Assembly: GCA_902791475.1 (NCBI GenBank)
Contig: CADAWC010000024.1
Location: forward strand, 1 to 51,240
Length of the DNA: 51,240 bases
Direction: 5' to 3'
Source: Fibrobacter succinogenes
GTDB lineage: Bacteria; Fibrobacterota; Fibrobacteria; Fibrobacterales; Fibrobacteraceae
Numbering within the stretch: the first letter of the stretch is position 1; every line of letters begins with the position of its first letter. Below, piece after piece: positions 7,779 through 16,918 of the stretch. The position numbers and the translations under genes were made by a program. The notes under the pieces are model-generated. The model saw only the letters and a list, made by a program, of their open reading frames with translations. It had not been told where the DNA came from and did not search any database.

Positions 7779-9374
7779 TTACGCGTTTGTAGCGACCTTG
7801 ACTTCCTCAATCTTCTTGAGAACAGTGCCGTTTTCCATTGCGGCAATCGCCTTGTCGAAGCCTTCCTTGATGCTGGCAGCCTTCTTGCTGATGTAAAGTG
7901 CAGCACCGGCGTTCAGGGCGCAAGCGTACTTGATTCCCGGACGGCCCTTGCCGTTCAGCATGTCGAGGGCGAGCTGGAAGTTGTCTGCACCCGTACCGCC
8001 AGCGAGGTCTTCAGGGTCCACAGAGGGCACGCCGAAATCCTTCGGGTCAATGCGGTATTCGCGATATTCGCCGTCTTCCAGAATTTCGGCGATGGTTGTT
8101 GGCACGCACGGAGAAATTTCATCGTAGCCATCGTCGCTAATGGCGACCATCACGCGTTTGGCACCGAGGGCCTTTGCCGCCTTGGTGAACGGTTCCAGCA
8201 CGGACTTGCTGTAAACACCGAGCATGAGGTACTTGGCTTCGGCCGGGTTCGTGAGAGGTCCGAGCAAGTTCATGATGGTCTTCACGCCGAGGGCAGCACG
8301 CACGGGGGCTGCAAAGCGCATGGCGCTGTGGTAGACCGGAGCCATGAGGAACACGAAATTTGTCTTGTCGATGACGGTTGCGGCCTTGTCTGGAGTCATG
8401 TCGAGCTTGAAGCCTGCTGCTGTGTAGAAGTCGGCGGCGCCAGACTTGCTGGAGACGGCGCGGTTGCCGTGCTTTGCCACTTTGGCGCCACAGCTAGCGG
8501 CAATGATGCCCGAGAGCGAGCTCACGTTGAAACTTCCCTTGCCGTCGCCACCGGTACCCACGATGTCCGTGAGTTCTTCGCCACTGTACGGGAAGCGGCG
8601 TTTCTTCTTGTTGAGCACGTAGGCGCAGCCTGCGATTTCTTCGGCAACAGGGCCTTTTGCAAAGAGTGCGGTGAGGATGCCTGCCATCTGGCGTTCGTCC
8701 ATGATGCCGTCGGTCAGGTCTTCCATGAACATTTCGGCCGTGGCGCGGGTCAGGTCTTTGCCTTCCATGAGCGTGTTCAAGATGCCACGCACATCCAGCG
8801 GTTCGCGACGGTAGTTGAGGAAAGCCTTGAAGAATTCGTCAGCGCGGCCGCTGGCGATGGATTCCGGGTGAAACTGCACGCCTTCAATGGGGAGCGTCTT
8901 GTGGCGAATGCCCATGATGTCGCCATCGGTTGCGCGGGCAGTCACTTCGAAATCGCCCGGGAGCGTTGATTCGTCGATGACCAAGCTGTGGTAACGCGTG
9001 AAGATGTTCTTCTTGCCGATGGTTCGGAAAAGTCCCTTGCCGTCGAGGTCGATTTCTTCGGCGATGCCGTGCTTGATGAACTTGGCCTGCACAATCTTTG
9101 CGCCGAATGCGTAACCGATAGCCTGGTGGCCAAGGCACACGCCCAAAATCGGGAGCTTGCCTGCAAAGTGCTTGATGGCTTCCACGGAGATGCCTGCGTC
9201 TTCGGGGCGGCCCGGACCCGGGCTTACAATAAGGCGGCTCGGGTTTAACTTTTCGATGTCTGCAATGGTGCATTCGCGGCTACGGAGCACGCGGATTTCT
9301 TCAGTGGTAATCTTGGCTAATGCCTGATAAACGTTGTAAGTAAAAGAATCGTAGTTGTCGATAATGATAATCAT
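7779..9374 (-). CDS. trpGD: Fused anthranilate synthase glutaminase / anthranilate phosphoribosyltransferase (TrpG-TrpD)
   Basis: A 531-residue fusion with the same domain order as E. coli TrpD. Residues 1-190 are a class I glutamine amidotransferase with GVCLGHQ (C80) and the His-Glu pair H169/E171 in GVQFHPES. It feeds ammonia to TrpE. Residues about 197-531 are anthranilate phosphoribosyltransferase with the PRPP-binding GTGGDGKGSFNVSS at 273-286, catalysing the second tryptophan step. The ATG at 9374 gives the standard start MIIIIDNYDSFTYN but has no Shine-Dalgarno sequence, because the upstream DNA is an array of 7-bp repeats. It follows trpE by 86 bp. No trpC, trpF, trpB or trpA genes follow, and a terminator ends the operon. 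Confidence 0.95.
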   Translation of the reverse strand: MIIIIDNYDSFTYNVYQALAKITTEEIRVLRSRECTIADIEKLNPSRLIVSPGPGRPEDAGISVEAIKHFAGKLPILGVCLGHQAIGYAFGAKIVQAKFIKHGIAEEIDLDGKGLFRTIGKKNIFTRYHSLVIDESTLPGDFEVTARATDGDIMGIRHKTLPIEGVQFHPESIASGRADEFFKAFLNYRREPLDVRGILNTLMEGKDLTRATAEMFMEDLTDGIMDERQMAGILTALFAKGPVAEEIAGCAYVLNKKKRRFPYSGEELTDIVGTGGDGKGSFNVSSLSGIIAASCGAKVAKHGNRAVSSKSGAADFYTAAGFKLDMTPDKAATVIDKTNFVFLMAPVYHSAMRFAAPVRAALGVKTIMNLLGPLTNPAEAKYLMLGVYSKSVLEPFTKAAKALGAKRVMVAISDDGYDEISPCVPTTIAEILEDGEYREYRIDPKDFGVPSVDPEDLAGGTGADNFQLALDMLNGKGRPGIKYACALNAGAALYISKKAASIKEGFDKAIAAMENGTVLKKIEEVKVATNA

Positions 9375-9375
9375 A

Positions 9376-9460
9376 GTTAGGTCTTGGGTAATAGGTTGTA
9401 GGTTATAGGCGATTTCTCTCGTCTTTCGTCTGTAGCCCGCCGTTGCGGGCGTTCTTTCGT
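9376..9460. repeat. Heptad repeat array with GC hairpin, locus 1
   Basis: Between trpE and trpGD. Five 7-bp units ending (A/G)GGT occupy 9376-9410, and TCTCTCG, TCTTTCG, TCTGTAG follow at 9415-9435. Next comes a GCCCGC-CGTT-GCGGGC hairpin, then further 7-bp-spaced TCTTTC-like units. It lies inside the transcribed trp operon. Confidence 0.65.
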
Positions 9461-10906
9461 CTATCTCTCCCCCTCCAGTACGGCTCTGATCGCTCCGAGC
9501 TTTTCATTCGTTTCTTCAAATTCGCGGTCAGCGTTCGATGCTGCGACAATGCCACCACCGGCTTGGAGGCTGATGGTCTTGCCCTGCTTTAAGCAGCAGC
9601 GGATGGCAATGCAGAAGTCGAGGTCGCCATCGGATTCGATGTAACCCACGGCACCCGCATAAAAACGACGCTTGACTTTTTCGAGGCCTGAAAGAATTTC
9701 AATGGCGCTGATTTTCGGAGCACCGCTTACCGTACCTGCCGGGAAGCTGGAGCGCAGCACTTCAATCGCCTTCTTGTTCTTGGAAACTTTACCTTGTACG
9801 TCAGAAACCAGGTGGATCACGTGGCTGAACTTTTCGCATTCCATGTACTTGGTGGTTTCGACTGTACCGGCGTCGCAAACGCGGCCGAGGTCGTTGCGTG
9901 CGAGGTCCACGAGCATCAAGTGTTCTGCGCGTTCCTTTGGGTCGCCCTTCAAGTTCTTCATCAAGGCCAAATCTTCGGCGTCGTCCTTGCCACGGCGGCG
10001 GGTACCTGCAATCGGGTGGATTGTGGCAATGCCTTCACGCACGCGGATCAGGCTTTCCGGAGATGCGCCAATGAACTGGTGTGTGCCGTAATCCAAGAAG
10101 AACATGTACGGAGACGGGTTCACCGTACGGAGGCGGCGGTAAATGTCGAGGGCTTCGATATCGCTTGCGAACTGGATGCGGCGAGACGGCACAGCCTGAA
10201 CGATGTTGCCTGCCACGATGTGCTTCTGCAAAGCGGCGACCTTTTCCACGTATTCCTTGCGGGACTGTTCGAGGTCGGTCATCGTGATGCCCTTGCTGTA
10301 CTGCTTTTCCGGAGCGAGGTAGCTAAAATCGAGGTCGGCGAGGCGGGCCTTCACTTTTTCAATTGCTGCCCTCAGGTCAATCTGGTGTTCTTCATAGTTC
10401 AATGCGAACAAGTGAAGTTTTTCAGTAAAGTGGTCAAACACGATGTAAATGTGGCCGACCAAAAATTCAGCTTCGGGAATGTTGAGTTCATCGACCTGCG
10501 GGGCAAGGCGAATCGTATCGCAACGGGCGCAGAATTCGTAGCCCAGGTAGCCCACGCCCGAAGACGGAATAGGAATCTGGTTAGGCGGCACCGTGTTTTC
10601 TGCAGAAATCTTGAGCAAGGCGTCGAGAATATCGCCATCACCTTCAGCCAAAAATTCGCTTTCCTTGCAGTCCACGACAATGCTCACGTTCTTGTCGTTC
10701 TGGCGCAGGCGGAAACCTTCGTCCACCATCAAGGTCGAATAACGGCTGCGACCGTGGTCGAAGCTTGCCGATTCGAAGATGGCTTTCGCGCCGAGCTTCT
10801 TGGCGAGTGAAAACGGGGTGTAACGTTCACCGGGGAGAGCGACGTAAATGCTGTCAGTACGCGGAGCGTAACCCGGGCGTTCGGTGATGTGAGTAATCTT
10901 AGTCAT
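9461..10906 (-). CDS. trpE: Anthranilate synthase component I (TrpE)
   Basis: A 481-residue chorismate-utilising enzyme that makes anthranilate from chorismate with ammonia from the TrpG domain. The C-terminal catalytic half shows FIGASPESLIRV, HPIAGTRRRG, the metal-binding stretch EHLMLVDLARNDLGRV, SSFPAGTVSGAPK and the closing AGGGIVAAS segment. TrpE and not PabB or MenF is called because trpGD follows and an attenuator with Trp codons precedes it. ATG 10906 has an AGAGGA ribosome site 6 nt upstream. Confidence 0.95.
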   Translation of the reverse strand: MTKITHITERPGYAPRTDSIYVALPGERYTPFSLAKKLGAKAIFESASFDHGRSRYSTLMVDEGFRLRQNDKNVSIVVDCKESEFLAEGDGDILDALLKISAENTVPPNQIPIPSSGVGYLGYEFCARCDTIRLAPQVDELNIPEAEFLVGHIYIVFDHFTEKLHLFALNYEEHQIDLRAAIEKVKARLADLDFSYLAPEKQYSKGITMTDLEQSRKEYVEKVAALQKHIVAGNIVQAVPSRRIQFASDIEALDIYRRLRTVNPSPYMFFLDYGTHQFIGASPESLIRVREGIATIHPIAGTRRRGKDDAEDLALMKNLKGDPKERAEHLMLVDLARNDLGRVCDAGTVETTKYMECEKFSHVIHLVSDVQGKVSKNKKAIEVLRSSFPAGTVSGAPKISAIEILSGLEKVKRRFYAGAVGYIESDGDLDFCIAIRCCLKQGKTISLQAGGGIVAASNADREFEETNEKLGAIRAVLEGER

Positions 10907-10993
10907 TTTAATCCTCTAGTTTAAAACTTGTTTGCCTTTTCGTTTAAGGTCCGCAAAAGCTTTAGGTCCCGGAGGATTTCGTCAATTTTCGGT

Positions 10994-11080
10994 AAAAAGG
11001 AAGGCCTCCGTGAGTCCGGAAGCCTTTGCCTAAAAATCTTGGGTGATTTGTAACAAATACCGGGCTCTATGTTAGAGTCC
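10994..11080 (-). promoter_or_regulatory. trp operon transcription attenuator
   Basis: Reading leftward after the leader peptide, three mutually exclusive pairings can be drawn. Region 1 (GGACTCTA, 11080-11073) pairs with region 2 (TAGAGCCC, 11069-11062). Region 2 (GAGCCCGG) can instead pair with region 3 (CCGGACTC, 11019-11012) with one mismatch. Regions 3 and 4 form the terminator: AAGGCTTCCG (11026-11017) with CGGAGGCCTT (11010-11001), one G-U pair, followed by CCTTTTT. A ribosome stalled on the two Trp codons would cover region 1, allow 2:3 and block the terminator. Confidence 0.85.
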
Positions 11081-11128
11081 GCGCCACCAACGACGGTTGA
11101 GAGTTGTATTTGTAACAAAATTCATCAT
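11072..11128 (-). CDS. trpL: trp leader peptide (TrpL)
   Basis: An 18-codon peptide, MMNFVTNTTLNRRWWRGL, with tandem Trp codons (TGG TGG, 11089-11084) near its end. Its stop codon lies inside region 1 of the attenuator. This is the classical arrangement for sensing charged tRNA-Trp. The second ATG (11125) is an alternative start. There is no clear ribosome site. A candidate promoter (TTGCCA, 17 bp, TATTTT) ends only 6 nt before the ATG, so the mRNA may be leaderless. No homology claim is made; such peptides diverge quickly. Confidence 0.85.
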   Translation of the reverse strand: MMNFVTNTTLNRRWWRGL

Positions 11129-11133
11129 GCCAC

Positions 11134-11162
11134 AAAAATATCAATCCAAATGGCGCATGGCA
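11134..11162 (-). promoter_or_regulatory. Candidate trp promoter
   Basis: Reading leftward, TTGCCA and TATTTT are separated by 17 bp, with the -10 element 6 nt before the leader-peptide ATG. If used, translation of the leader peptide begins at or next to the transcript's 5' end. An AT-rich promoter further upstream cannot be excluded. Two copies of ATTTGTAACAAA flank the leader (near 11046 and 11107) and could be protein-binding sites. Confidence 0.4.
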
Positions 11163-11407
11163 AGGGGTCAGTCTAAAATTTATTGAAAAATCCTATTAAA
11201 CTACTCTGAAACAGGACCTTGTTATAATTAATGGCTATTTTAATGTTGATTTGTATAATTAAAAACTATATATCGGACCAGAAATTTGCGCGCCCCATTT
11301 TAAAATGTCATATAATGTCACCTATTGAAAGTGCAAGTTTTTTAGTTTTATTTTACAGATTTCAATGTGATTACGATATATTGTTAGAACGTTAAAAGGA
11401 GATCTTG

Positions 11408-12646
11408 ATGATAATTGCCGTCGCCATTATTTGCGCTGTATTAGGGATCGCTATTGGTTATTTATTGGGACATAGTGCAAAAACAGAAGTTGCTGTATTG
11501 AAAAGCCAACTTGAAATGACAAAAGCCGAGGCGGCCCGAGCTTTTGAAGAGCAAAAAGCTCGCTTCGATGATATCTCGAAACGTCTAGTTGCCGAAGCGA
11601 AAAACGCCACTGAAGAAATGCTTAAACAGCGCGAAAAGCAGATTTCGGAATCGGGCCATGCCACCATGGAACAACTCGTGAACCCGCTCAAGGAAACCAT
11701 CGCCAAGATGGAAAAGACCATGAACGACACGACGTTACAGCAGACTGCGGCAAATACTTCACTTAAGGAAGTTCTGCAGCAATCCATCAATTCCAACAAG
11801 GCGACAAAGCAAACCGCCGATGACTTGATTCGCGCTTTCAAGCACGATAGCAAGATTCAGGGCGACTGGGGCGAATGCGTCCTCGAAGAACTTTTGCAGT
11901 CGCTTGGGCTCCAAAAGGGAATTCATTTTGAAACGCAATCAACACTGCGCGATGAAAAAGGCAATGTGCTCCGCGCCGAAGAGACCGGAAGCATGATGCG
12001 CCCAGATGTCATCGTTCATCTAGATACAAAAAAAGATGTCATTGTCGATTCTAAGGTTTCCATGAAAGCTTTTATGGACTATGTCGCTTGCGAAAATGTG
12101 GAGCAGCGAAAACTGCTTTTGAAACGTCACATTGAAAGTCTCAAAAAGCATGTGGATGAACTTGCCAAGAAAAAGTATTCAACGTACGTGAAAGCTCCAA
12201 GAGAAACCGTTGATTTTGTAATCATGTTTGTTCCGCGTTCAGCCGCTCTTTGGACTGCGCTTTCCGAAGAACCTTCTCTTTGGCGCGATGCTATGGACCG
12301 TGGAGTCTATATTGCCGATGAGCAGACGCTTTTTGCCGCCCTCCGTATCGTCAAGCTGACCTGGCGACAGGTGCAACAGGCTCAAAACCAGCAAAAGGTC
12401 TTTGAACTTGCGAACGAAGTGCTCAAGCGCGTGGGCATGTTCGTGAAAAATATGGAAGATATTGGCAGCGCCCTCGGTAAAGCTCAAGAAGCCTACAACA
12501 AGGGGATGGCAAAACTCGATGATAAGGGGACAAGCATTGTGCAGTCCTGCCGTAAGCTAGAACGTCTTGGAGCAAAGCAAGATTCCAAAAATCCGCTCCC
12601 GCCAGACGTTGATGCTATCGAAGTGCCAGAAATCGAAGAAAAGTAA
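11408..12646 (+). CDS. rmuC: DNA recombination protein RmuC
   Basis: A 412-residue RmuC-family protein. Residues 1-22 are a hydrophobic N-terminal anchor, about 25-130 form a long coiled coil, and about 150-330 are the conserved RmuC domain with GDWGE, RPDVIVHLD and DSKVSMKAFMDY, resembling PD-(D/E)XK nuclease active-site motifs. RmuC limits recombination at inverted repeats in E. coli; its biochemical activity is not settled. ATG 11408 is chosen over TTG 11405 because AAGGAGA is then properly spaced. A possible promoter is TTGAAA 11325 with TATTTT 11349. The gene stands alone, divergent from trp. Confidence 0.9.
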   Translation: MIIAVAIICAVLGIAIGYLLGHSAKTEVAVLKSQLEMTKAEAARAFEEQKARFDDISKRLVAEAKNATEEMLKQREKQISESGHATMEQLVNPLKETIAKMEKTMNDTTLQQTAANTSLKEVLQQSINSNKATKQTADDLIRAFKHDSKIQGDWGECVLEELLQSLGLQKGIHFETQSTLRDEKGNVLRAEETGSMMRPDVIVHLDTKKDVIVDSKVSMKAFMDYVACENVEQRKLLLKRHIESLKKHVDELAKKKYSTYVKAPRETVDFVIMFVPRSAALWTALSEEPSLWRDAMDRGVYIADEQTLFAALRIVKLTWRQVQQAQNQQKVFELANEVLKRVGMFVKNMEDIGSALGKAQEAYNKGMAKLDDKGTSIVQSCRKLERLGAKQDSKNPLPPDVDAIEVPEIEEK

Positions 12647-12664
12647 CTGCTTAACTCCGTTGGT

Positions 12665-12696
12665 GAAAAAATCCCCGCGACTTTGGTCGCGGGGAT
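12665..12696. terminator. Bidirectional terminator between rmuC and the COG0523 GTPase gene
   Basis: ATCCCCGCGAC and GTCGCGGGGAT form an 11-bp stem with a TTTG loop (12671-12696). On the minus strand it is followed by six T, ideal for ending the GTPase gene. The plus-strand tail is weaker. Confidence 0.8.
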
Positions 12697-12712
12697 TCTC
12701 GTCTCAAATTTT

Positions 12713-12751
12713 AGTAACTATTAACTAGTAACTAATAACTGCGCGAAGCGC
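12713..12751. repeat. Heptad repeat array with GC hairpin, locus 2
   Basis: Four 7-bp units AGTAACT, ATTAACT, AGTAACT, AATAACT (12713-12740) run directly into GCGC-GAA-GCGC (12741-12751). It lies between two convergent genes. Confidence 0.65.
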
Positions 12752-12754
12752 AAA

Positions 12755-14074
12755 CTAGTCGTCCAAGCAGTCCTTCATCACCTGGATAATCTTTTTCTTG
12801 TCCATGTGCTGGCCAATGAATACCAGGCGGATGATGCGGTCGCCGTACTTTTCGTCCCAAATTTTCTGGAGCTGCGGATTTTCTTCGAGAATGCGCTGTT
12901 GTTCGGCCTTGCTTTCGGCGGCGAACCAACGTCCAAAATTCTGGGCGGATGCCTGCTTGCCGGCCTGTTCGAACAAGTAGCTTTCGCTGCGTTCATCGCT
13001 GAACCATACAAGACCCTTCGTGCGGATGATGCTCGTTGGATAGTCGTCGAGGAACGCTTCAAACTTTTCGCGGTTCAGCGGGCGGTGGTCTTCGAACACG
13101 AACGTGCTGATGCCGTATTCGTCACCATGCGGATGATCCTTGTCGTGGTGGTGGCCGCAGTGGCAAACGCCATGTTCATGGTCGCAATGGCTGTGGTCTT
13201 CATCGTCGTGATCATGGTGATGCTCGTGTTCATCATGGTCGTGATGATGGTGTTCGTGCTCATCGTGGTCATCGTCATGGTCGTGGTGGTGATGTTCATG
13301 TTCGTCATGATCGTCATCATCATCGTCATCGTTGTCGTGACCTTCTTCGTTGAGCTTGATTGCCCAAGTGCTCGATTCGGCAACTTTGTTGAAGTCGAAC
13401 TGCTTCGTGTCGAGAATGTCCTTCATGTCGACCTTGCCGTAGTTCGTCTCGATCATCTTGGCGGTCGGCTGCAAAGCCTTCACGACGGCCTTCACGTGTT
13501 CCAAGTCGTGCTTGCTGAGAGCGTCGACCTTGTTCATGATAATCGTGTTGCAGAATTCAATCTGCTGGATGAGCAAGTTTGCGATATCTTCTTCTTCGAG
13601 ATTTTCATCGAGGAGCTTTTCGCCACCGGCAAATTCGTCAGCGAGGCGGAGCACGTCAACGACTGCCACGATGTTGTCCAAATGGCAGGGGAGAGGTCGG
13701 CCGTCTTTGCTGCGGAGCTGGCTACCTGCAAAGCTAATGGTCTGGGCTATAGGAATCGGCTCGCAGATACCGCTAGCTTCGATGAGAATGTAGTCGAACT
13801 TGCCCATTTCCAAAAGTTCGGCGATTTGTTCGATCAAGTCGGTCTTGAGCGAGCAGCAGATGCAACCGTTCGAAAGCGGGACAACCTTGCCCGAATCTTC
13901 CTTCGTGATGTTTCCGCCCTTTTCAATTAAAGTTTGGTCAATGTTCACTTCGCCAATGTCATTTACGATGACGGCGACGTGGTAGCCCTGCTGATTGTTG
14001 AGAACGTAGTTGAGGAGAGTTGTTTTGCCGGCTCCCAGGTAACCGGTCAGGAGCGTTATAGGTACTGATTTCAT
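12755..14074 (-). CDS. COG0523 (CobW/ZNG-like) metal-chaperone GTPase with His-rich insert
   Basis: A 439-residue G3E-family GTPase. The P-loop GYLGAGKTT is at 11-19, the metal-binding CICC motif at 71-74, and NKVD at 181-184. A His/Asp/Glu-rich insert spans about 246-318, including CHCGHHH. The C-terminal CobW domain (ISTFVFEDHRPLNREKFEAF onward) follows. Family members deliver zinc, cobalt or other metals to client proteins. The His-rich tract implies metal storage or sensing. No B12 or nitrile-hydratase genes are nearby, so the metal is unknown, with zinc the usual guess. There is no Shine-Dalgarno sequence. A promoter (TTGCCT, 17 bp, TAAATT, 14110-14082) ends 7 nt before the ATG, suggesting a leaderless mRNA. 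Confidence 0.9.
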   Translation of the reverse strand: MKSVPITLLTGYLGAGKTTLLNYVLNNQQGYHVAVIVNDIGEVNIDQTLIEKGGNITKEDSGKVVPLSNGCICCSLKTDLIEQIAELLEMGKFDYILIEASGICEPIPIAQTISFAGSQLRSKDGRPLPCHLDNIVAVVDVLRLADEFAGGEKLLDENLEEEDIANLLIQQIEFCNTIIMNKVDALSKHDLEHVKAVVKALQPTAKMIETNYGKVDMKDILDTKQFDFNKVAESSTWAIKLNEEGHDNDDDDDDDHDEHEHHHHDHDDDHDEHEHHHHDHDEHEHHHDHDDEDHSHCDHEHGVCHCGHHHDKDHPHGDEYGISTFVFEDHRPLNREKFEAFLDDYPTSIIRTKGLVWFSDERSESYLFEQAGKQASAQNFGRWFAAESKAEQQRILEENPQLQKIWDEKYGDRIIRLVFIGQHMDKKKIIQVMKDCLDD

Positions 14075-14081
14075 GCGTTAA

Positions 14082-14110
14082 AATTTACTAAAAAATGGAA
14101 TTTTAGGCAA
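14082..14110 (-). promoter_or_regulatory. Promoter of the COG0523 GTPase gene, probably leaderless
   Basis: Reading leftward, TTGCCT (14110-14105) and TAAATT (14087-14082) have a 17-bp spacer. The start site would fall at or just before the ATG at 14074. No Zur-like palindrome was recognised. Confidence 0.45.
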
Positions 14111-14163
14111 TGTGACCCCGATTACAGGTTCTGGCACCATTCCAAGTTGTATTATCAAACATC

Positions 14164-14192
14164 TTGCCATTTTCTTAAATTTTTAATACATT
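14164..14192 (+). promoter_or_regulatory. Promoter of the candidate small RNA
   Basis: TTGCCA (14164-14169), a 17-bp spacer and TACATT (14187-14192). The predicted start is near 14200. Confidence 0.45.
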
Positions 14193-14199
14193 TGTTTTT

Positions 14200-14354
14200 A
14201 GGGATTGAAGCGAGGGCTTTTGAGCCGAGTTTTGTTCCGAAACGAGCTGCTTTGGTTTACTACCCTTCCTTGAGGGTTGCAGATTGTAGCTTCGCTGTGC
14301 TAAATCTTTTAACTAAAACAGTTCTGGGCGTCCTTCGGGGCGCCTTTCTTTTTT
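14200..14354 (+). ncRNA. Candidate structured small RNA, about 155 nt
   Basis: A promoter-like sequence, a region without a convincing coding frame, and a strong terminator bound a roughly 155-nt transcript. Local hairpins can be drawn: GGCU-UUUG-AGCC, GUUUUG-UUC-CGAAAC and ACCCU-UCCUUG-AGGGU. A longer-range stem AGCGAG/UUCGCU could enclose them. I do not recognise it as 6S, 4.5S, tmRNA or RNase P RNA. A 69-codon frame covers it but runs through the terminator stem and is rejected. Confidence 0.45.
14327..14354 (+). terminator. Terminator of the candidate small RNA
   Basis: GGCGTCC and GGGCGCC form a 7-bp stem (one U-G pair) with a UUCG tetraloop, followed by TTTCTTTTTT. Confidence 0.85.
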
Positions 14355-14387
14355 GACATACATTACATCATCCCTAGCTTGAGACTT

Positions 14388-14420
14388 GTCATTCCCGCCT
14401 CCGAGCGGGAATCGCCATCT
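14388..14420. repeat. REP-like element
   Basis: GTCATTCCCGCC and GAGCGGGAAT form an ATTCCCGC/GCGGGAAT hairpin. Same family as 5466, 21180, 45932 and 46080. Confidence 0.65.
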
Positions 14421-14436
14421 TGTATTGCAAAGAAAT

Positions 14437-16596
<2,160 letters not shown>

Positions 16597-16618
16597 TTAA
16601 TATTGGGAAAATAAAAAA

Positions 16619-16645
16619 GACCACAGTTCCCCGAGAACTGCGGTC
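16619..16645 (-). terminator. Terminator-like hairpin coincident with left inverted repeat
   Basis: Reading leftward, GACCGCAGTTC and GAACTGTGGTC pair around a 5-base centre and are followed by TTTTTT. It could terminate the recombinase transcript or leftward read-through. It is also the left copy of the 26-bp repeat. Confidence 0.5.
16620..16645 (+). repeat. 26-bp inverted repeat, left copy (candidate recombination site)
   Basis: This copy is identical over 26 bp to the reverse complement of 17778-17803. The core is a dyad of arms CCACAGTTC and GAACTGCGG around the 5-bp centre CCCGA, the arm-spacer-arm form expected of a tyrosine recombinase crossover site. Bases outside the 26 bp differ. 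Confidence 0.8.
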
Positions 16646-16714
16646 ATGAAAAGGTCAGAAGTTGAGCTAATTTTACTCATCGGATAAATATTTTTCACCT
16701 AAAACGGTACGAAA

Positions 16715-16742
16715 ATAATAATAAATGTAGAAGAAAAAGCAA
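16715..16742 (-). promoter_or_regulatory. Candidate outward promoter inside the invertible segment
   Basis: Reading leftward, TTGCTT (16742-16737), a 16-bp spacer and TATTAT (16720-16715). As drawn it points toward ligA through the left repeat. If the segment were inverted it would point into the polysaccharide cluster. Prediction only. Confidence 0.3.
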
Positions 16743-16778
16743 GTATTTTCCACGAAAAAAGGTTAAAAAACAACCAAA

Positions 16779-16890
16779 ATGCTATTGACAAATAAGCAAA
16801 TCGAAGGTAAAATTCAGTCGCACGATGTCAATTTTTACAACCTTGATGTCATTATTTCGGTCGGATATCGAGAAAAAGACCGAAAAATGA
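16779..16890 (+). pseudogene. rhuM fragment
   Basis: A short frame carries SHDVNFYNLDVIISVGYR, the diagnostic RhuM segment also seen in the gene at 6025 (LYNLDLIISVGFR). Nothing of the rest of RhuM is present. It lies between the left repeat and the recombinase gene, evidence of past rearrangement. Confidence 0.55.
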
Positions 16891-16918
16891 CTTTTACTAA
16901 GATTTGCGAAATACCACA

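Noticed and set aside
12806..13930. Long plus-strand frame rich in Val/Met/Ile opposite the COG0523 GTPase gene
   Set aside because: It is the complement of the His/Asp-rich tract and GTPase codons. It has no ribosome site and no recognisable domain.
14147..14356. 69-codon plus-strand frame over the small-RNA candidate
   Set aside because: It starts upstream of the predicted promoter and ends inside the terminator T run; there is no ribosome site.
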